Below are positions 36,483 to 44,725 of a stretch of DNA of 64,000 bases, piece after piece. The position numbers and the translations under genes are program-made. The notes under the pieces are model-generated. The model did not search any database. It saw nothing but the letters and a program-made list of their open reading frames with translations, and had not been told where the DNA came from. How positions within the stretch are numbered: the stretch's first letter is position 1; every line of letters starts with the position of its first letter. The stretch lies in contig NZ_FPBK01000008.1 in assembly GCF_900116665.1 (NCBI RefSeq), positions 115,637-179,636 on the forward strand, written 5' to 3'. The DNA comes from Pustulibacterium marinum (GTDB lineage Bacteria; Bacteroidota; Bacteroidia; Flavobacteriales; Flavobacteriaceae).

Positions 36483-37055
36483 TTATCGCCATTCCAAACT
36501 TTCCATAATTCTACGCACATCATCTTTCAAATAAACTGCGGCAGGAAGAATGGAATCATAATTTGGTCTTGTATTAAAATAAATAGATCCTGTTATGAAA
36601 TGTGAAACACTATCAGTTAAATAAAACTGAGATTGAGAAGCTGCATTCCCTGTTACTTCGTAGAACATACCAAACTTACGCGCTTTGGCATTATCATAGG
36701 GTTGCTCCAAAATATTATCTGCTTTTACCACATGTTCATACGTCATCTTCTGAACATCAGAAAGCAACTCTTTTAAATCACCATCTACATTCCTATAACT
36801 TAAATAGATGGTTCCATCCAATTCAGGATACTTAAGGTTTACACTGCAATACTTTTCATCTATCACTTTTGCATGTATATTTCTATCAAACGCATACGGA
36901 CAATCGTTTGGCTGAAAAGCTTCATAAACAGGCTTTGAATATTCCAAACGCAGCATAGCTTTCGGCTTTGGCAAAACATCATCACAGCTAATAACTGCCA
37001 AAACACCAAAAATTAGAATGATACTATATATAAACGGTCTTTGATTATTCTTCAT
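36483..37055 (-). CDS. gldD: Gliding motility lipoprotein GldD
   Basis: 190 aa from the ATG at 37053-37055 (the longer frame needs a TTG). The signal peptide carries a lipobox (FGVLAVISC, then DDVLPKPKAMLRLEYSKPVY). The body contains NDCPYAFDRNIHAKV, CSVNLKYPELDGTIYLSYR and GNAASQSQFYLTDSVSHFITGSIYF, which match the GldD family. GldD is an envelope lipoprotein required for gliding motility in Flavobacterium johnsoniae. It overlaps the 3' end of gldE by 11 bp. Together with ssb and mutY this is the canonical flavobacterial order. Confidence 0.96.
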   Translation of the reverse strand: MKNNQRPFIYSIILIFGVLAVISCDDVLPKPKAMLRLEYSKPVYEAFQPNDCPYAFDRNIHAKVIDEKYCSVNLKYPELDGTIYLSYRNVDGDLKELLSDVQKMTYEHVVKADNILEQPYDNAKARKFGMFYEVTGNAASQSQFYLTDSVSHFITGSIYFNTRPNYDSILPAAVYLKDDVRRIMESLEWR

Positions 37056-38370
37056 CAACTTCTGGCCCAATAGCCACTTTAATTTGTTTGATTCGTTTTT
37101 TATCTAAGGCTTCTACCGTAAACGTATAATTTCTAAAAATTATTATCTCTCCCTTTTTTGGAAAGTTTCCGGCTATTTCCAACACAAAACCAGCTATCGT
37201 TTCTGCTTCGCCTTTCTGTTCTTCAAAAACGGAATCATCCTCTATTTTAATTACCCGATAAAAATCTTTCAGGGCAGTTTTACCTTCAAAAATAAAGGTA
37301 GTTTCATCTAGCATTGAATAAATGATATCTTCATCGTCAAACTCATCAGAAATATCACCTACAATTTCTTCAATAATATCTTCCAAAGTCACTAAACCAG
37401 ATGTTCCACCGTATTCATCTACTACAATAGCAAGGTGATTCTTTTTATCTTGAAATTCCAATAACAAATCGTCTAACTTTTTATTTTCGGGAACAAAATA
37501 TGGTTTCCTCATAATTGAAACCCAATCAAACGATTTTTTATCTAAATGCGGAAGCAAATCCTTCACAAACAATACTCCCGTAACTTGATCTATATTTTCT
37601 TTGTAAACAGGAATTCTTGAGTAGCCATTTTGAATGACTTCTTCCAAAACTTCCGAAAACTTAGTATCTTCTGAAACCGCAAATATATCAATCCGTGGAC
37701 GCATTACTTGCTTTGTTTCGGTATTACCAAAAGAGACAATTCCCTGTAAAATCTTGTGCTCTTCCTTGGTTGTATCTTCTTCAGAAGTTAGTTCAAGTGC
37801 GTGAGAAAGCTGATCGACAGAAAAACTAGTTTTTTGCTTTCCGAATTTTTTATGAAAGAACAATGTTGCGTTTCTCATTGGCACACTAAGTGGTGTACAT
37901 AAAAAATCGATAACATTTAATGGGCGCGCCATAAAACCAGCGAAGGCTCTCTTGTTTCTATTGGCGTAAACTTTAGGTAAAATTTCACCAAACATCAAAA
38001 TAAGAAAAGTTACCAACCCTACTTCTAACGTAAAACGAATCCATTCTGTTTCTATAGTTCCAAATAGTAATGGATTGAGCGTATCAAACAAAAGAACTAC
38101 TGCAATATTTATGGTATTGTTGGCAATAAGTAATGTTGCTAAAAACTTTTTTGGTCTGGTGAGTAATTTAAAAATAATATTTGCTGAAGCTGTTTTCTCT
38201 TCTTGAACCTCTTTGAGATCTGTTGGTGTAAAAGAAAAATAAGCCACCTCTGCTCCAGAAATGAGCGCAGAGCCAATTAGCAATAAAAAAAGCAATATGA
38301 ATTTTAAGATAGTGAAACTATCTAACGAAGCAACTAATGGAATAAATAAACTCGAGGGTTCCGGGTCCAA
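37045..38370 (-). CDS. gldE: Gliding motility-associated protein GldE (CorC/HlyC type)
   Basis: 441 aa. Three or four N-terminal membrane helices of a DUF21/CNNM domain (about 18-165) lead to a CBS-domain pair (about 200-325; MRPRIDIFAVSEDTKFSEVLEEV, HLAIVVDEYGGTSGLVTLEDIIEEIVG) and a CorC_HlyC domain at the C-terminus (DFYRVIKIEDDS...GFVLEIAGNFPKKGE). GldE can partly compensate for loss of GldD in F. johnsoniae. The start is a TTG at 38368-38370 giving MDPEPSSLF; no ATG occurs before the first membrane helix, so TTG is accepted. It follows ssb by 26 bp and overlaps gldD. Confidence 0.95.
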   Translation of the reverse strand: MDPEPSSLFIPLVASLDSFTILKFILLFLLLIGSALISGAEVAYFSFTPTDLKEVQEEKTASANIIFKLLTRPKKFLATLLIANNTINIAVVLLFDTLNPLLFGTIETEWIRFTLEVGLVTFLILMFGEILPKVYANRNKRAFAGFMARPLNVIDFLCTPLSVPMRNATLFFHKKFGKQKTSFSVDQLSHALELTSEEDTTKEEHKILQGIVSFGNTETKQVMRPRIDIFAVSEDTKFSEVLEEVIQNGYSRIPVYKENIDQVTGVLFVKDLLPHLDKKSFDWVSIMRKPYFVPENKKLDDLLLEFQDKKNHLAIVVDEYGGTSGLVTLEDIIEEIVGDISDEFDDEDIIYSMLDETTFIFEGKTALKDFYRVIKIEDDSVFEEQKGEAETIAGFVLEIAGNFPKKGEIIIFRNYTFTVEALDKKRIKQIKVAIGPEVDEE

Positions 38371-38396
38371 TGCTGTAAAATTAGTTAAACATTAAT

Positions 38397-38888
38397 TTAG
38401 AATGGTAAATCGTCATCATCGTCCTGCACAAAACTATTTGACTGCGGAGTCGATTGCGGTTGTGATTGAGACGGCTGCTGAGCTCTCTGCGGAGCATTGT
38501 TATTATAAGATGATTGCGAAGGCCCTTGCATAGAAGATCCTTGTCCTTCATTTTTATTAGATAAAAATGTAAAATCGTTTACATGGACTTCCGTTGTATA
38601 TCTTGTAACGCCGTCTTCGCCCTGCCATTGTCTGTTACGTAAACGACCTTCCACATAAACCTTATCTCCTTTAGAAAGATATTTTTCACAAATTTCAGCT
38701 CCTTTATTTCTTACTACAATGTTGTGCCACTCGGTATTGGTAACGCGTTCGCCTGTTTGTCTATTGGTATACGAATCATTCGTAGCCAATGGAAAACGGC
38801 CAATTGCTCCTCCTCCTTCAAAATAGGTAACTTTTACATCGTCTCCTAAATGTCCTATCAACATCACTTTATTTAGCGTACCACTCAT
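38397..38888 (-). CDS. ssb: Single-stranded DNA-binding protein
   Basis: 163 aa. An N-terminal OB fold (about 1-110: NKVMLIGHLGDDVKVTYFEGG, TEWHNIVVRNKGAEICEKYL, KGDKVYVEGRLRNRQWQ) binds ssDNA as a tetramer. A Gln/Ser/Pro-rich linker (about 115-150) leads to the acidic interaction tail DDDDDLPF, the conserved docking peptide for repair partners. It lies between mutY (45 bp upstream) and gldE (26 bp downstream) in one direction, as in other flavobacteria. Confidence 0.97.
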   Translation of the reverse strand: MSGTLNKVMLIGHLGDDVKVTYFEGGGAIGRFPLATNDSYTNRQTGERVTNTEWHNIVVRNKGAEICEKYLSKGDKVYVEGRLRNRQWQGEDGVTRYTTEVHVNDFTFLSNKNEGQGSSMQGPSQSSYNNNAPQRAQQPSQSQPQSTPQSNSFVQDDDDDLPF

Positions 38889-38933
38889 AGTATAATTGTG
38901 TATAAATTCAAATGTAATAAAAATAAGATACTA

Positions 38934-39968
38934 TCAAAAACCAAATTCTTCCATAAAATTGGCGATAAGTACCGGAACTGCAAATTCTTTGCTTTCTGAA
39001 AGTGATATTCCTCCTTTCAAAATAGTTTGCAAATGTACAACCCAAAATTTAGTATACAGGTGTTGGTGTGATAATTTATGAATTACTTCTTTCTCATTAT
39101 ATAAGGAAACAGATCCTACATTTTTATTCTGAAACAACTCATTCTGTAATAATTCTTCTTCCTTACTTATAGTCTGATTAGTTTCCACCAACGGAAATTC
39201 AAACAAGTTATGCCATATACCTTTATTAATTCTTTTTTGAAGTTTTGTATTCCCTTCAGCATCTATAAAAACAATATAGTTGAAGTAACGTTTTTTTACT
39301 TTTAACTTCTTCAACTTCACAGGCAGCACTTTTACTTCGTCATTTTTTAAAGCTACACAACTACTATTTAAAGGACATACATCACAATTTGGACTTTGAG
39401 GCTTGCATTGAGTAGCTCCAAACTCCATAATAGCCTGATTATAAACCGCTATATCCTTTTCCGATTTTACTTCGTGAGCTAATTTTTTAAAATACTTGAT
39501 TCCTTCTGTACTATTAATAGGTGTATGCACTCCAAAATATCTTGAAAGTACCCTGTATACATTTCCATCTACTACCGGTTGTGCTTCATTAAAACTAATA
39601 GAAGCAATAGCACTAGCCGTATAATCGCCAACGCCTTTTAATTTTTTCAACCCGACATATGTTGAAGGAAATTTTCCTTCCAAATCATAGGCAACGTGCT
39701 TTGCAGTGGCATGCAAATTTCTTGCTCTTGAATAATAACCCAAACCTTGCCACATTTTCAGAACCTCATCTTCGCTTGCATCGGCTAAATCTTTCACTTT
39801 TGGGAAAGCACTTGTAAACTTCATATAATAAGGTAAACCTTGCGCAACTCGCGTTTGTTGCAGCATGATTTCTGATAACCAAATTTTGTAGGGATCTGTT
39901 GTATTTCGCCATGGTAAATCGCGTTTATTTTGCAAATACCAATGAACTAGAATGTTAGAAAAAACCAT
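38934..39968 (-). CDS. mutY: A/G-specific adenine glycosylase
   Basis: 344 aa. MutY removes A mispaired with 8-oxoG. The helix-hairpin-helix is LKKLKGVGDYTASAIASISF with the catalytic Asp in VVDGNVYRVLSRYFG. The Glu-containing WLSEIMLQQTRVAQ motif is near residue 32. The [4Fe-4S] ligands are CKPQSPNCDVCPLNSSC (C-x6-C-x2-C-x5-C, about 191-207). A C-terminal NUDIX-like domain (about 230-340) recognises 8-oxoG. A -7 box TATTTTTG lies 17 bp upstream; HU is divergent. The iron-sulfur cluster links it functionally to the suf genes in this window. Confidence 0.97.
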   Translation of the reverse strand: MVFSNILVHWYLQNKRDLPWRNTTDPYKIWLSEIMLQQTRVAQGLPYYMKFTSAFPKVKDLADASEDEVLKMWQGLGYYSRARNLHATAKHVAYDLEGKFPSTYVGLKKLKGVGDYTASAIASISFNEAQPVVDGNVYRVLSRYFGVHTPINSTEGIKYFKKLAHEVKSEKDIAVYNQAIMEFGATQCKPQSPNCDVCPLNSSCVALKNDEVKVLPVKLKKLKVKKRYFNYIVFIDAEGNTKLQKRINKGIWHNLFEFPLVETNQTISKEEELLQNELFQNKNVGSVSLYNEKEVIHKLSHQHLYTKFWVVHLQTILKGGISLSESKEFAVPVLIANFMEEFGF

Positions 39969-39985
39969 TGAACTAAAATAATTGC

Positions 39986-39993
39986 CAAAAATA
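39986..39993 (-). promoter_or_regulatory. Putative -7 box of the mutY-ssb-gldE-gldD operon
   Basis: TATTTTTG on the minus strand matches TAnnTTTG and ends 17 bp before the mutY ATG, giving a leader of only about 10-14 nt. No TTG -33 box at standard spacing. Confidence 0.45.
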
Positions 39994-40026
39994 AAAGTTT
40001 ATATAGTTAAATTTTAATTATTTAGG

Positions 40027-40059
40027 TTGCTATTTATGTTTAATTAATTTCTATATTTG
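40027..40059 (+). promoter_or_regulatory. HU promoter (-33 TTG and -7 TATATTTG)
   Basis: TTG at 40027-40029 and TATATTTG at 40052-40059 are separated by 22 bp, the best match in the window to the Bacteroidetes housekeeping promoter. Transcription would start near 40063-40066, about 35 nt before the HU ATG. Confidence 0.75.
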
Positions 40060-40099
40060 CAACCCCTAAAAATTTATAGACTTAAAAAAGTATAACGAG

Positions 40100-40390
40100 A
40101 TGACGAAAGCAGACATTGTAGCGAAAATTTCAGAAAAGCTAGGAATGGAAAAAGGTGACGTACAGGCGACTGTAGAATCTTTTATGGATGAAGTAAAAAA
40201 TTCATTAGAAAGCGGAGATAATGTTTACCTAAGAGGTTTTGGAAGTTTTATTATTAAAACCAGAGCTGAAAAAACAGGTAGAAACATCTCTAAGAACACT
40301 ACTATTAAAATACCATCGCACAACATCCCAGCTTTTAAACCTGCAAAAGTTTTTGTTGAAGGCGTTAAAACTAACGTAGCAGTAAAATAA
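40100..40390 (+). CDS. HU-family DNA-binding protein
   Basis: 96 aa. The histone-like fold is clear: MTKADIVAKISEKLGMEKGDV, then a helix ending VKNSLESGDNVYLRGFGSFIIKTR, then the beta-arm AEKTGRNISKNTTIKIPSHNIPAFKP with the conserved Pro at the tip region, and a short tail. HU/IHF proteins bend and compact DNA as dimers. It has a strong promoter and is probably co-transcribed with the 30-aa basic protein 26 bp downstream; a terminator follows that gene. HU versus IHF cannot be separated by eye. Confidence 0.95.
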   Translation: MTKADIVAKISEKLGMEKGDVQATVESFMDEVKNSLESGDNVYLRGFGSFIIKTRAEKTGRNISKNTTIKIPSHNIPAFKPAKVFVEGVKTNVAVK

Positions 40391-40416
40391 TTTATTAATT
40401 TTAAAAAGTATATACT

Positions 40417-40509
40417 ATGCCTAGTGGTAAAAAGAGAAAAAGACATAAGGTAGCTACTCACAAGCGTAAGAAAAGAGCGAGAGCTAACCGTCATAAAAAG
40501 AAGAAATAG
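40417..40509 (+). CDS. 30-aa AURKAIP1/COX24-type basic protein
   Basis: The frame reads MPSGKKRKRHKVATHKRKKR then ARANRHKKKK and stops; about 18 of 30 residues are Lys or Arg. This short protein is conserved across Bacteroidetes and is annotated as AURKAIP1/COX24-domain protein, related to the mitochondrial small-subunit ribosomal protein mS38, so a ribosomal role is likely. It follows HU by 26 bp, and its stop codon lies within the terminator stem. It is too short for many gene callers. Confidence 0.88.
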   Translation: MPSGKKRKRHKVATHKRKKRARANRHKKKK

Positions 40510-40536
40510 TAGTTTTCCAACTACTATTTCTTTTTA
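40504..40536 (+). terminator. Intrinsic terminator of the HU operon
   Basis: A perfect 11-bp stem (AAATAGTAGTT/AACTACTATTT), 4-nt loop, then CTTTTT. The 5' arm includes the stop codon of the 30-aa protein gene. Confidence 0.85.
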
Positions 40537-40653
40537 GAACACTACCGTTCATTGAAATAGAAACTTCAAAAGTTTCAACGGGCTTAAAAACCTGTGATTT
40601 TTTGTTTAATCCATTTATTTACAATCTTGTAAATAGATACAAATTCATGCAGA

Positions 40654-42198
40654 GTGAATAAAGAACTGATTATCAGAACCGGTTCCTCTGACGTTGACTT
40701 TGCCTTACTTAAGGATGGAAAACTTATAGAATTACACAAAGATGAAGAGAGTAACGACTTTTCTGTTGGCGACATTATGCTTGCCAAAATAAGAAAACCG
40801 GTGCAAGGACTTAATGCTGCATTTGTAAATGTAGGTTATGAAAAAGATGCTTTTTTGCATTATCATGATCTAGGTCCTAAACTCACAACTTTGCTAAAAT
40901 TCGTAAAACGTGTAAGCACAGGTAAACTTAAAGAGTATTCTTTAAAAGATTTCCCATTTGAGCAAGAAATAGATAAAAATGGTATTATCACAGATGTGTT
41001 AAAAGCCAATCAATCTATTTTAGTACAAATTGTAAAAGAACCCATTTCCACTAAAGGTCCAAGAATTAGCTCAGAGCTTTCTCTAGCTGGCCGATATTTG
41101 GTTTTAGTTCCTTTTTCTGAAAGAATTTCTGTTTCTCAAAAAATTGAAGATCGAGAAGAAAAAGACCGCCTAAAACGTTTAGTACAAAGTATTAAACCAA
41201 AGGGGTTCGGAGTTATAGTACGTACAGTTGCAGAAGGCAAAAAAGTCGCTGAACTGGACAAAGATTTGCACAATTTGGTAAACAAATGGAATACCATGTG
41301 CAAAAAAATGGTAAAAGCTAATCACCCTTCTAAAGTACTGAGTGAAGTAAATAGAGCTGCCTCTATTCTTAGAGATTTGTTCAACGATGACTTTTCAAGT
41401 ATTATGGTTGATGATGAATTGCTTTACCAAAAAGTAAAAGATTACGTGCACGAAATTGCACCAGAAAAAGAGTCTATTGTAAAAATGTATCAGTCGAATG
41501 TTCCAGTTTTTGAAAAATACGGAATTGAACGACAAATAAAAACCTCTTTCGGCCGCACAGTTTCTATGAGCAAAGGTGCATACCTTGTTATAGAACACAC
41601 AGAAGCCCTTCACGTCATTGACGTAAATAGCGGTAACAGATCGAACAAAGCCAAAACCCAGGAAGAAACTGCCCTAGAAGTTAACCTTATCGCCGCCTCT
41701 GAAATTGCAAGACAATTGCGATTACGAGACATGGGAGGTATTATTGTTGTTGACTTTATAGATATGGGTAAACCTGACAACCGAAAACAACTCTTCGATT
41801 TTCTTAGAGAAGAGATGAAAGAAGACAAGGCCAAGCACAAAGTATTACCTCCAAGTAAATTTGGTCTGATACAAATTACAAGACAAAGAGTACGCCCGGA
41901 ACGTAACATTAAAACAAGAGAAGAAAATCCTAACGGAGCCGGAGAAATTGAAGCTCCTATTCTCATCATCAATAAGATTACGACCGAGTTAGAAAGAATT
42001 ATTAGTAGTAAGCCTAAAACTAACGGAATTACATTAAATGTTCACCCGTTTGTGGCAGCTTACTTAACAAAAGGATTTCCATCCGTTCGTTCTAAATGGT
42101 TTTTAGAACACAAAAAATGGGTAAAAATATTACCTAGAGATGCTTACACATATTTAGAATACCGTTTTAAAGATAAAGACGGAAAAGAATTATCATAA
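40654..42198 (+). CDS. rng: Ribonuclease E/G family protein
   Basis: 514 aa, RNase G-like length. It processes rRNA and decays mRNA. An S1-like RNA-binding domain is at about 35-130 (VGDIMLAKIRKPVQGLNAAFVNVGYEKDAFLHY). The catalytic RNase H-like region has VIDVNSGNRSNKAKTQEETAL (about 325-345) and GGIIVVDFIDMGKPDNRKQ (about 365-383), with both metal-binding Asp residues. RPERNIKTREENPN stands where the zinc-link CPxCxG motif of E. coli enzymes would be; both Cys are absent. The start is a GTG; the only nearby ATG is out of frame and stops after four codons. A strong terminator follows. Confidence 0.95.
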   Translation: MNKELIIRTGSSDVDFALLKDGKLIELHKDEESNDFSVGDIMLAKIRKPVQGLNAAFVNVGYEKDAFLHYHDLGPKLTTLLKFVKRVSTGKLKEYSLKDFPFEQEIDKNGIITDVLKANQSILVQIVKEPISTKGPRISSELSLAGRYLVLVPFSERISVSQKIEDREEKDRLKRLVQSIKPKGFGVIVRTVAEGKKVAELDKDLHNLVNKWNTMCKKMVKANHPSKVLSEVNRAASILRDLFNDDFSSIMVDDELLYQKVKDYVHEIAPEKESIVKMYQSNVPVFEKYGIERQIKTSFGRTVSMSKGAYLVIEHTEALHVIDVNSGNRSNKAKTQEETALEVNLIAASEIARQLRLRDMGGIIVVDFIDMGKPDNRKQLFDFLREEMKEDKAKHKVLPPSKFGLIQITRQRVRPERNIKTREENPNGAGEIEAPILIINKITTELERIISSKPKTNGITLNVHPFVAAYLTKGFPSVRSKWFLEHKKWVKILPRDAYTYLEYRFKDKDGKELS

Positions 42199-42201
42199 TA
42201 A

Positions 42202-42237
42202 AAAACCGCTACGATGTAAATCATAGCGGTTTTTTTG
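42202..42237. terminator. Intrinsic terminator after the RNase G/E gene
   Basis: A 14-bp stem (AAAACCGCTACGAT with ATCATAGCGGTTTT, one wobble pair) with a short loop and seven or more T. A-rich sequence on the other side would let it work for the convergent barrel gene as well. Confidence 0.9.
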
Positions 42238-42255
42238 TTTTATACACTTTAGCGA

Positions 42256-42846
42256 TTAAAACCTATAACCAAAACTAACTCCGGCTCTAAACTCTACTGC
42301 ATCTATATATTCATCATCATAGCCTCCTAATGTTCTAGAAATATTAGCAAAGACATCTAGACTAAAAGTATCTTTCAATACCCATTTATTCCCCACACCA
42401 AATCCTAGTGCAAAACCATTAATATCATACTTTTCTTGGTAATTATAATCTTCGTAAACATCATTTTCATAATCATAGACATAGTAATAATCCCAATCGG
42501 AAGTGATACTTCCTGTCCTAATTTTTGCCATGGGAAAAAAGTAGAAACCTGCATATTCTCGCTTTTTACTGAAATATAAATTGTATGCTATTCTAGCACT
42601 TACTCCAGTAGTCTCATCTATATATCCCACGTCATAATAACCAAAAGTATCAAACAACGAAACATCCAAAGAAACCGACTGATTACTTCCTAAAAACCGT
42701 TCGTAACCTACATCTAAAGTACCAGCCACCACAAGATCTAGTAAGTTTATAGAAATTTCATTTTTGGAACCCGAAGGTTCTTCAACTTCTTGTGCATTAC
42801 CTAGAAAACTAGCAAGCATTAATAATGATAAAACAATTTTTTTCAT
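42256..42846 (-). CDS. Small outer-membrane beta-barrel protein
   Basis: 196 aa. A signal peptide (ends ASFLGNAQ) is followed by about eight amphipathic beta-strands (LDVGYERFLGSNQSVSLDVSLF, GVSARIAYNLYF, FALGFGVGNKWV, FSLDVFANISRTLGG), and the C-terminus is VEFRAGVSFGYRF with the terminal Phe of outer-membrane barrels. One loop is very Tyr/Asp-rich (about residues 121-140). It resembles the DUF3575/OmpW-like small barrels of Bacteroidetes; no function is known. The terminator of glyS lies upstream and the RNase terminator lies downstream. Confidence 0.75.
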   Translation of the reverse strand: MKKIVLSLLMLASFLGNAQEVEEPSGSKNEISINLLDLVVAGTLDVGYERFLGSNQSVSLDVSLFDTFGYYDVGYIDETTGVSARIAYNLYFSKKREYAGFYFFPMAKIRTGSITSDWDYYYVYDYENDVYEDYNYQEKYDINGFALGFGVGNKWVLKDTFSLDVFANISRTLGGYDDEYIDAVEFRAGVSFGYRF

Positions 42847-42875
42847 TTTTTGATTGATTAAGTTTTTATAAAAAT

Positions 42876-42899
42876 AAACCCCGCCAAAAGGCAGGGTTT
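42876..42899 (-). terminator. Intrinsic terminator after glyS
   Basis: A 10-bp stem (AAACCCCGCC/GGCAGGGTTT with one mismatch), 4-nt loop, followed by a T-rich stretch on the minus strand. It lies 28 bp after the glyS stop. Confidence 0.8.
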
Positions 42900-42927
42900 A
42901 AAAATAGATTTTATTTTGATTCAAAAA

Positions 42928-44478
42928 TTATAAATCATTCATTTTCTGAAGCCAATAACGAACGTTTACTTCTTTTTCAATAAGTGATTTCAAATCATCA
43001 ATAGCAACTCTACTTTGCTCCATAGAATCTCTGTGACGAATGGTAACCGTGCTATCTTCTAAAGATTGATGATCTACCGTGATACAGAAAGGCGTACCGG
43101 CAGCATCTTGTCTACGGTAGCGTCTACCTACAGCATCTTTTTCATCATAAGTAACATTGAAATCCCACTTCAATTCTTCTAAAATTTTCTGTGCTAACTC
43201 TGGTAAACCATCTTTTTTAACTAACGGAAGAATCGCTGCTTTTGTTGGTGCTAAAACTGCTGGTAATTTCAATACTGTTCTGCTTTTTCCATCTCCTAGA
43301 TCTTCTTCTTGTAAAGAGTTAGAGAATACTGCCAAGAACATTCTATCCAATCCAATAGAAGTTTCTAACACATACGGAACATAGTTTTTATTTTCTTCCG
43401 GATCAAAATACTGTAATTTTTTACCTGAAAATTCTTCGTGTTGTTTTAAATCGAAGTCTGTACGCGAATGGATTCCTTCTAACTCTTTAAATCCGAATGG
43501 GAATTTGAATTCAATATCAGCCGCTGCATCTGCATAATGTGCTAATTTCTCATGATCGTGGAAACGGTAATTATCTTTCCCCATTCCCAATGACAAATGC
43601 CATTTTAAACGGGTTGCTTTCCAGTAATCATACCACTCAACTTGTGTACCTGGTTTAATAAAGAATTGCATTTCCATTTGTTCAAACTCACGCATACGGA
43701 AGATAAACTGACGCGCAATAATCTCGTTACGGAATGCTTTCCCTGTTTGTGCAATACCAAAAGGAATTTTCATTCTTCCAGTTTTTTGAACATTCAAGAA
43801 GTTCACAAAAATACCTTGTGCAGTTTCCGGACGTAAATACAAGTCCATTGCAGATTCTGCAGAAGCTCCCAATTTGGTTCCGAACATTAGATTGAATTGC
43901 TTTACATCTGTCCAGTTTTTAGAACCGGTTTCAGGATCTGCTATTCCTAATTCTTCGATCAACGCTTTGACATCGGCCAAATCTTCTTTTTCTAAAGACT
44001 GCCCTAAACGCTTTAAAATAGCGTTGCACTCTTCTTGATATTTTACAACTCTTGGGTTGGTTTCCAAAAACTGTTCTTTATCAAAAGCATCACCAAAACG
44101 CTTGGCAGCCTTTGCTACTTCTTTATCTATTTTTGCTTCAATTTTAGCAACATAATCTTCTACTAAAACATCGGCTCTATATCTTTTCTTGGAATCTTTA
44201 TTATCAATCAATGGATCGTTAAACGCATCAACGTGCCCAGAAGCTTTCCAGGTTGTTGGATGCATAAAGATAGAAGCATCGATACCTACAATATTATCAT
44301 GCATTTGCACCATTGCTTTCCACCAATACTCACGAATATTCTTTTTTAGTTCAGCTCCATTTTGACCGTAATCATAAATAGCGCTTAAACCATCGTAAAT
44401 TTCACTTGATTGAAAAATATATCCATACTCTTTTGCATGGGATATTACCTTCTTAAATTGATCATCTGTATTTGCCAT
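42928..44478 (-). CDS. glyS: Glycyl-tRNA synthetase (single-chain, dimeric type)
   Basis: 516 aa. This is the archaeal/eukaryotic-like class II alpha2 enzyme, not the alpha2beta2 GlyQ/GlyS form. Motifs include IFQSSEIYDGLSAIYDYGQNGAELKKN at the N-terminus, LRPETAQGIFVNF, the class II motif 2 in GKAFRNEIIARQFIFRMREFEQMEMQFF, and the motif 3 region YVLETSIGLDRMF. The anticodon-binding domain ends the protein (VTIRHRDSMEQSRV). A perfect -7 box TATTTTTG ends exactly 4 nt before the ATG, so the mRNA is probably leaderless. A terminator lies downstream. Confidence 0.97.
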   Translation of the reverse strand: MANTDDQFKKVISHAKEYGYIFQSSEIYDGLSAIYDYGQNGAELKKNIREYWWKAMVQMHDNIVGIDASIFMHPTTWKASGHVDAFNDPLIDNKDSKKRYRADVLVEDYVAKIEAKIDKEVAKAAKRFGDAFDKEQFLETNPRVVKYQEECNAILKRLGQSLEKEDLADVKALIEELGIADPETGSKNWTDVKQFNLMFGTKLGASAESAMDLYLRPETAQGIFVNFLNVQKTGRMKIPFGIAQTGKAFRNEIIARQFIFRMREFEQMEMQFFIKPGTQVEWYDYWKATRLKWHLSLGMGKDNYRFHDHEKLAHYADAAADIEFKFPFGFKELEGIHSRTDFDLKQHEEFSGKKLQYFDPEENKNYVPYVLETSIGLDRMFLAVFSNSLQEEDLGDGKSRTVLKLPAVLAPTKAAILPLVKKDGLPELAQKILEELKWDFNVTYDEKDAVGRRYRRQDAAGTPFCITVDHQSLEDSTVTIRHRDSMEQSRVAIDDLKSLIEKEVNVRYWLQKMNDL

Positions 44479-44482
44479 AACG

Positions 44483-44490
44483 CAAAAATA
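44483..44490 (-). promoter_or_regulatory. glyS -7 box, leaderless arrangement
   Basis: The minus strand reads TATTTTTG-CGTT-ATG. The spacing to the start codon (4 nt) is identical to that of uvrC and thiL. Confidence 0.6.
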
Positions 44491-44691
44491 GTAGTTTTAA
44501 ATTCCTGATTACAAATGTAGCAGATGCTTTTTATTATTCCATAGGAAAAATTGGATTCTGAAAGTAATTTTCCAAATAACTGATGTATTAGTTAATCAAC
44601 CACGTCAAAATTCACCTACTCGATATTTTACAACATCAACTCTAGGGCTTAAAAATACGTTAAACACCAAAACCTCGTCATAACAATTACT

Positions 44692-44699
44692 TAACTTTG
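44692..44699 (+). promoter_or_regulatory. Putative -7 box of the JmjC/cupin gene
   Basis: TAACTTTG matches TAnnTTTG and ends 26 bp before the ATG at 44726. No TTG at the standard -33 distance. The remaining ~200 bp between it and glyS is AT-rich without recognisable features. Confidence 0.4.
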
Positions 44700-44725
44700 A
44701 GTTCTATTTTGTAGGAAATATAGCT

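Noticed and set aside
44479..44725. tRNA or small RNA in the gap between glyS and the JmjC gene
   Set aside because: No cloverleaf, no TTC-arm sequence and no terminator; it only holds the two divergent promoters.
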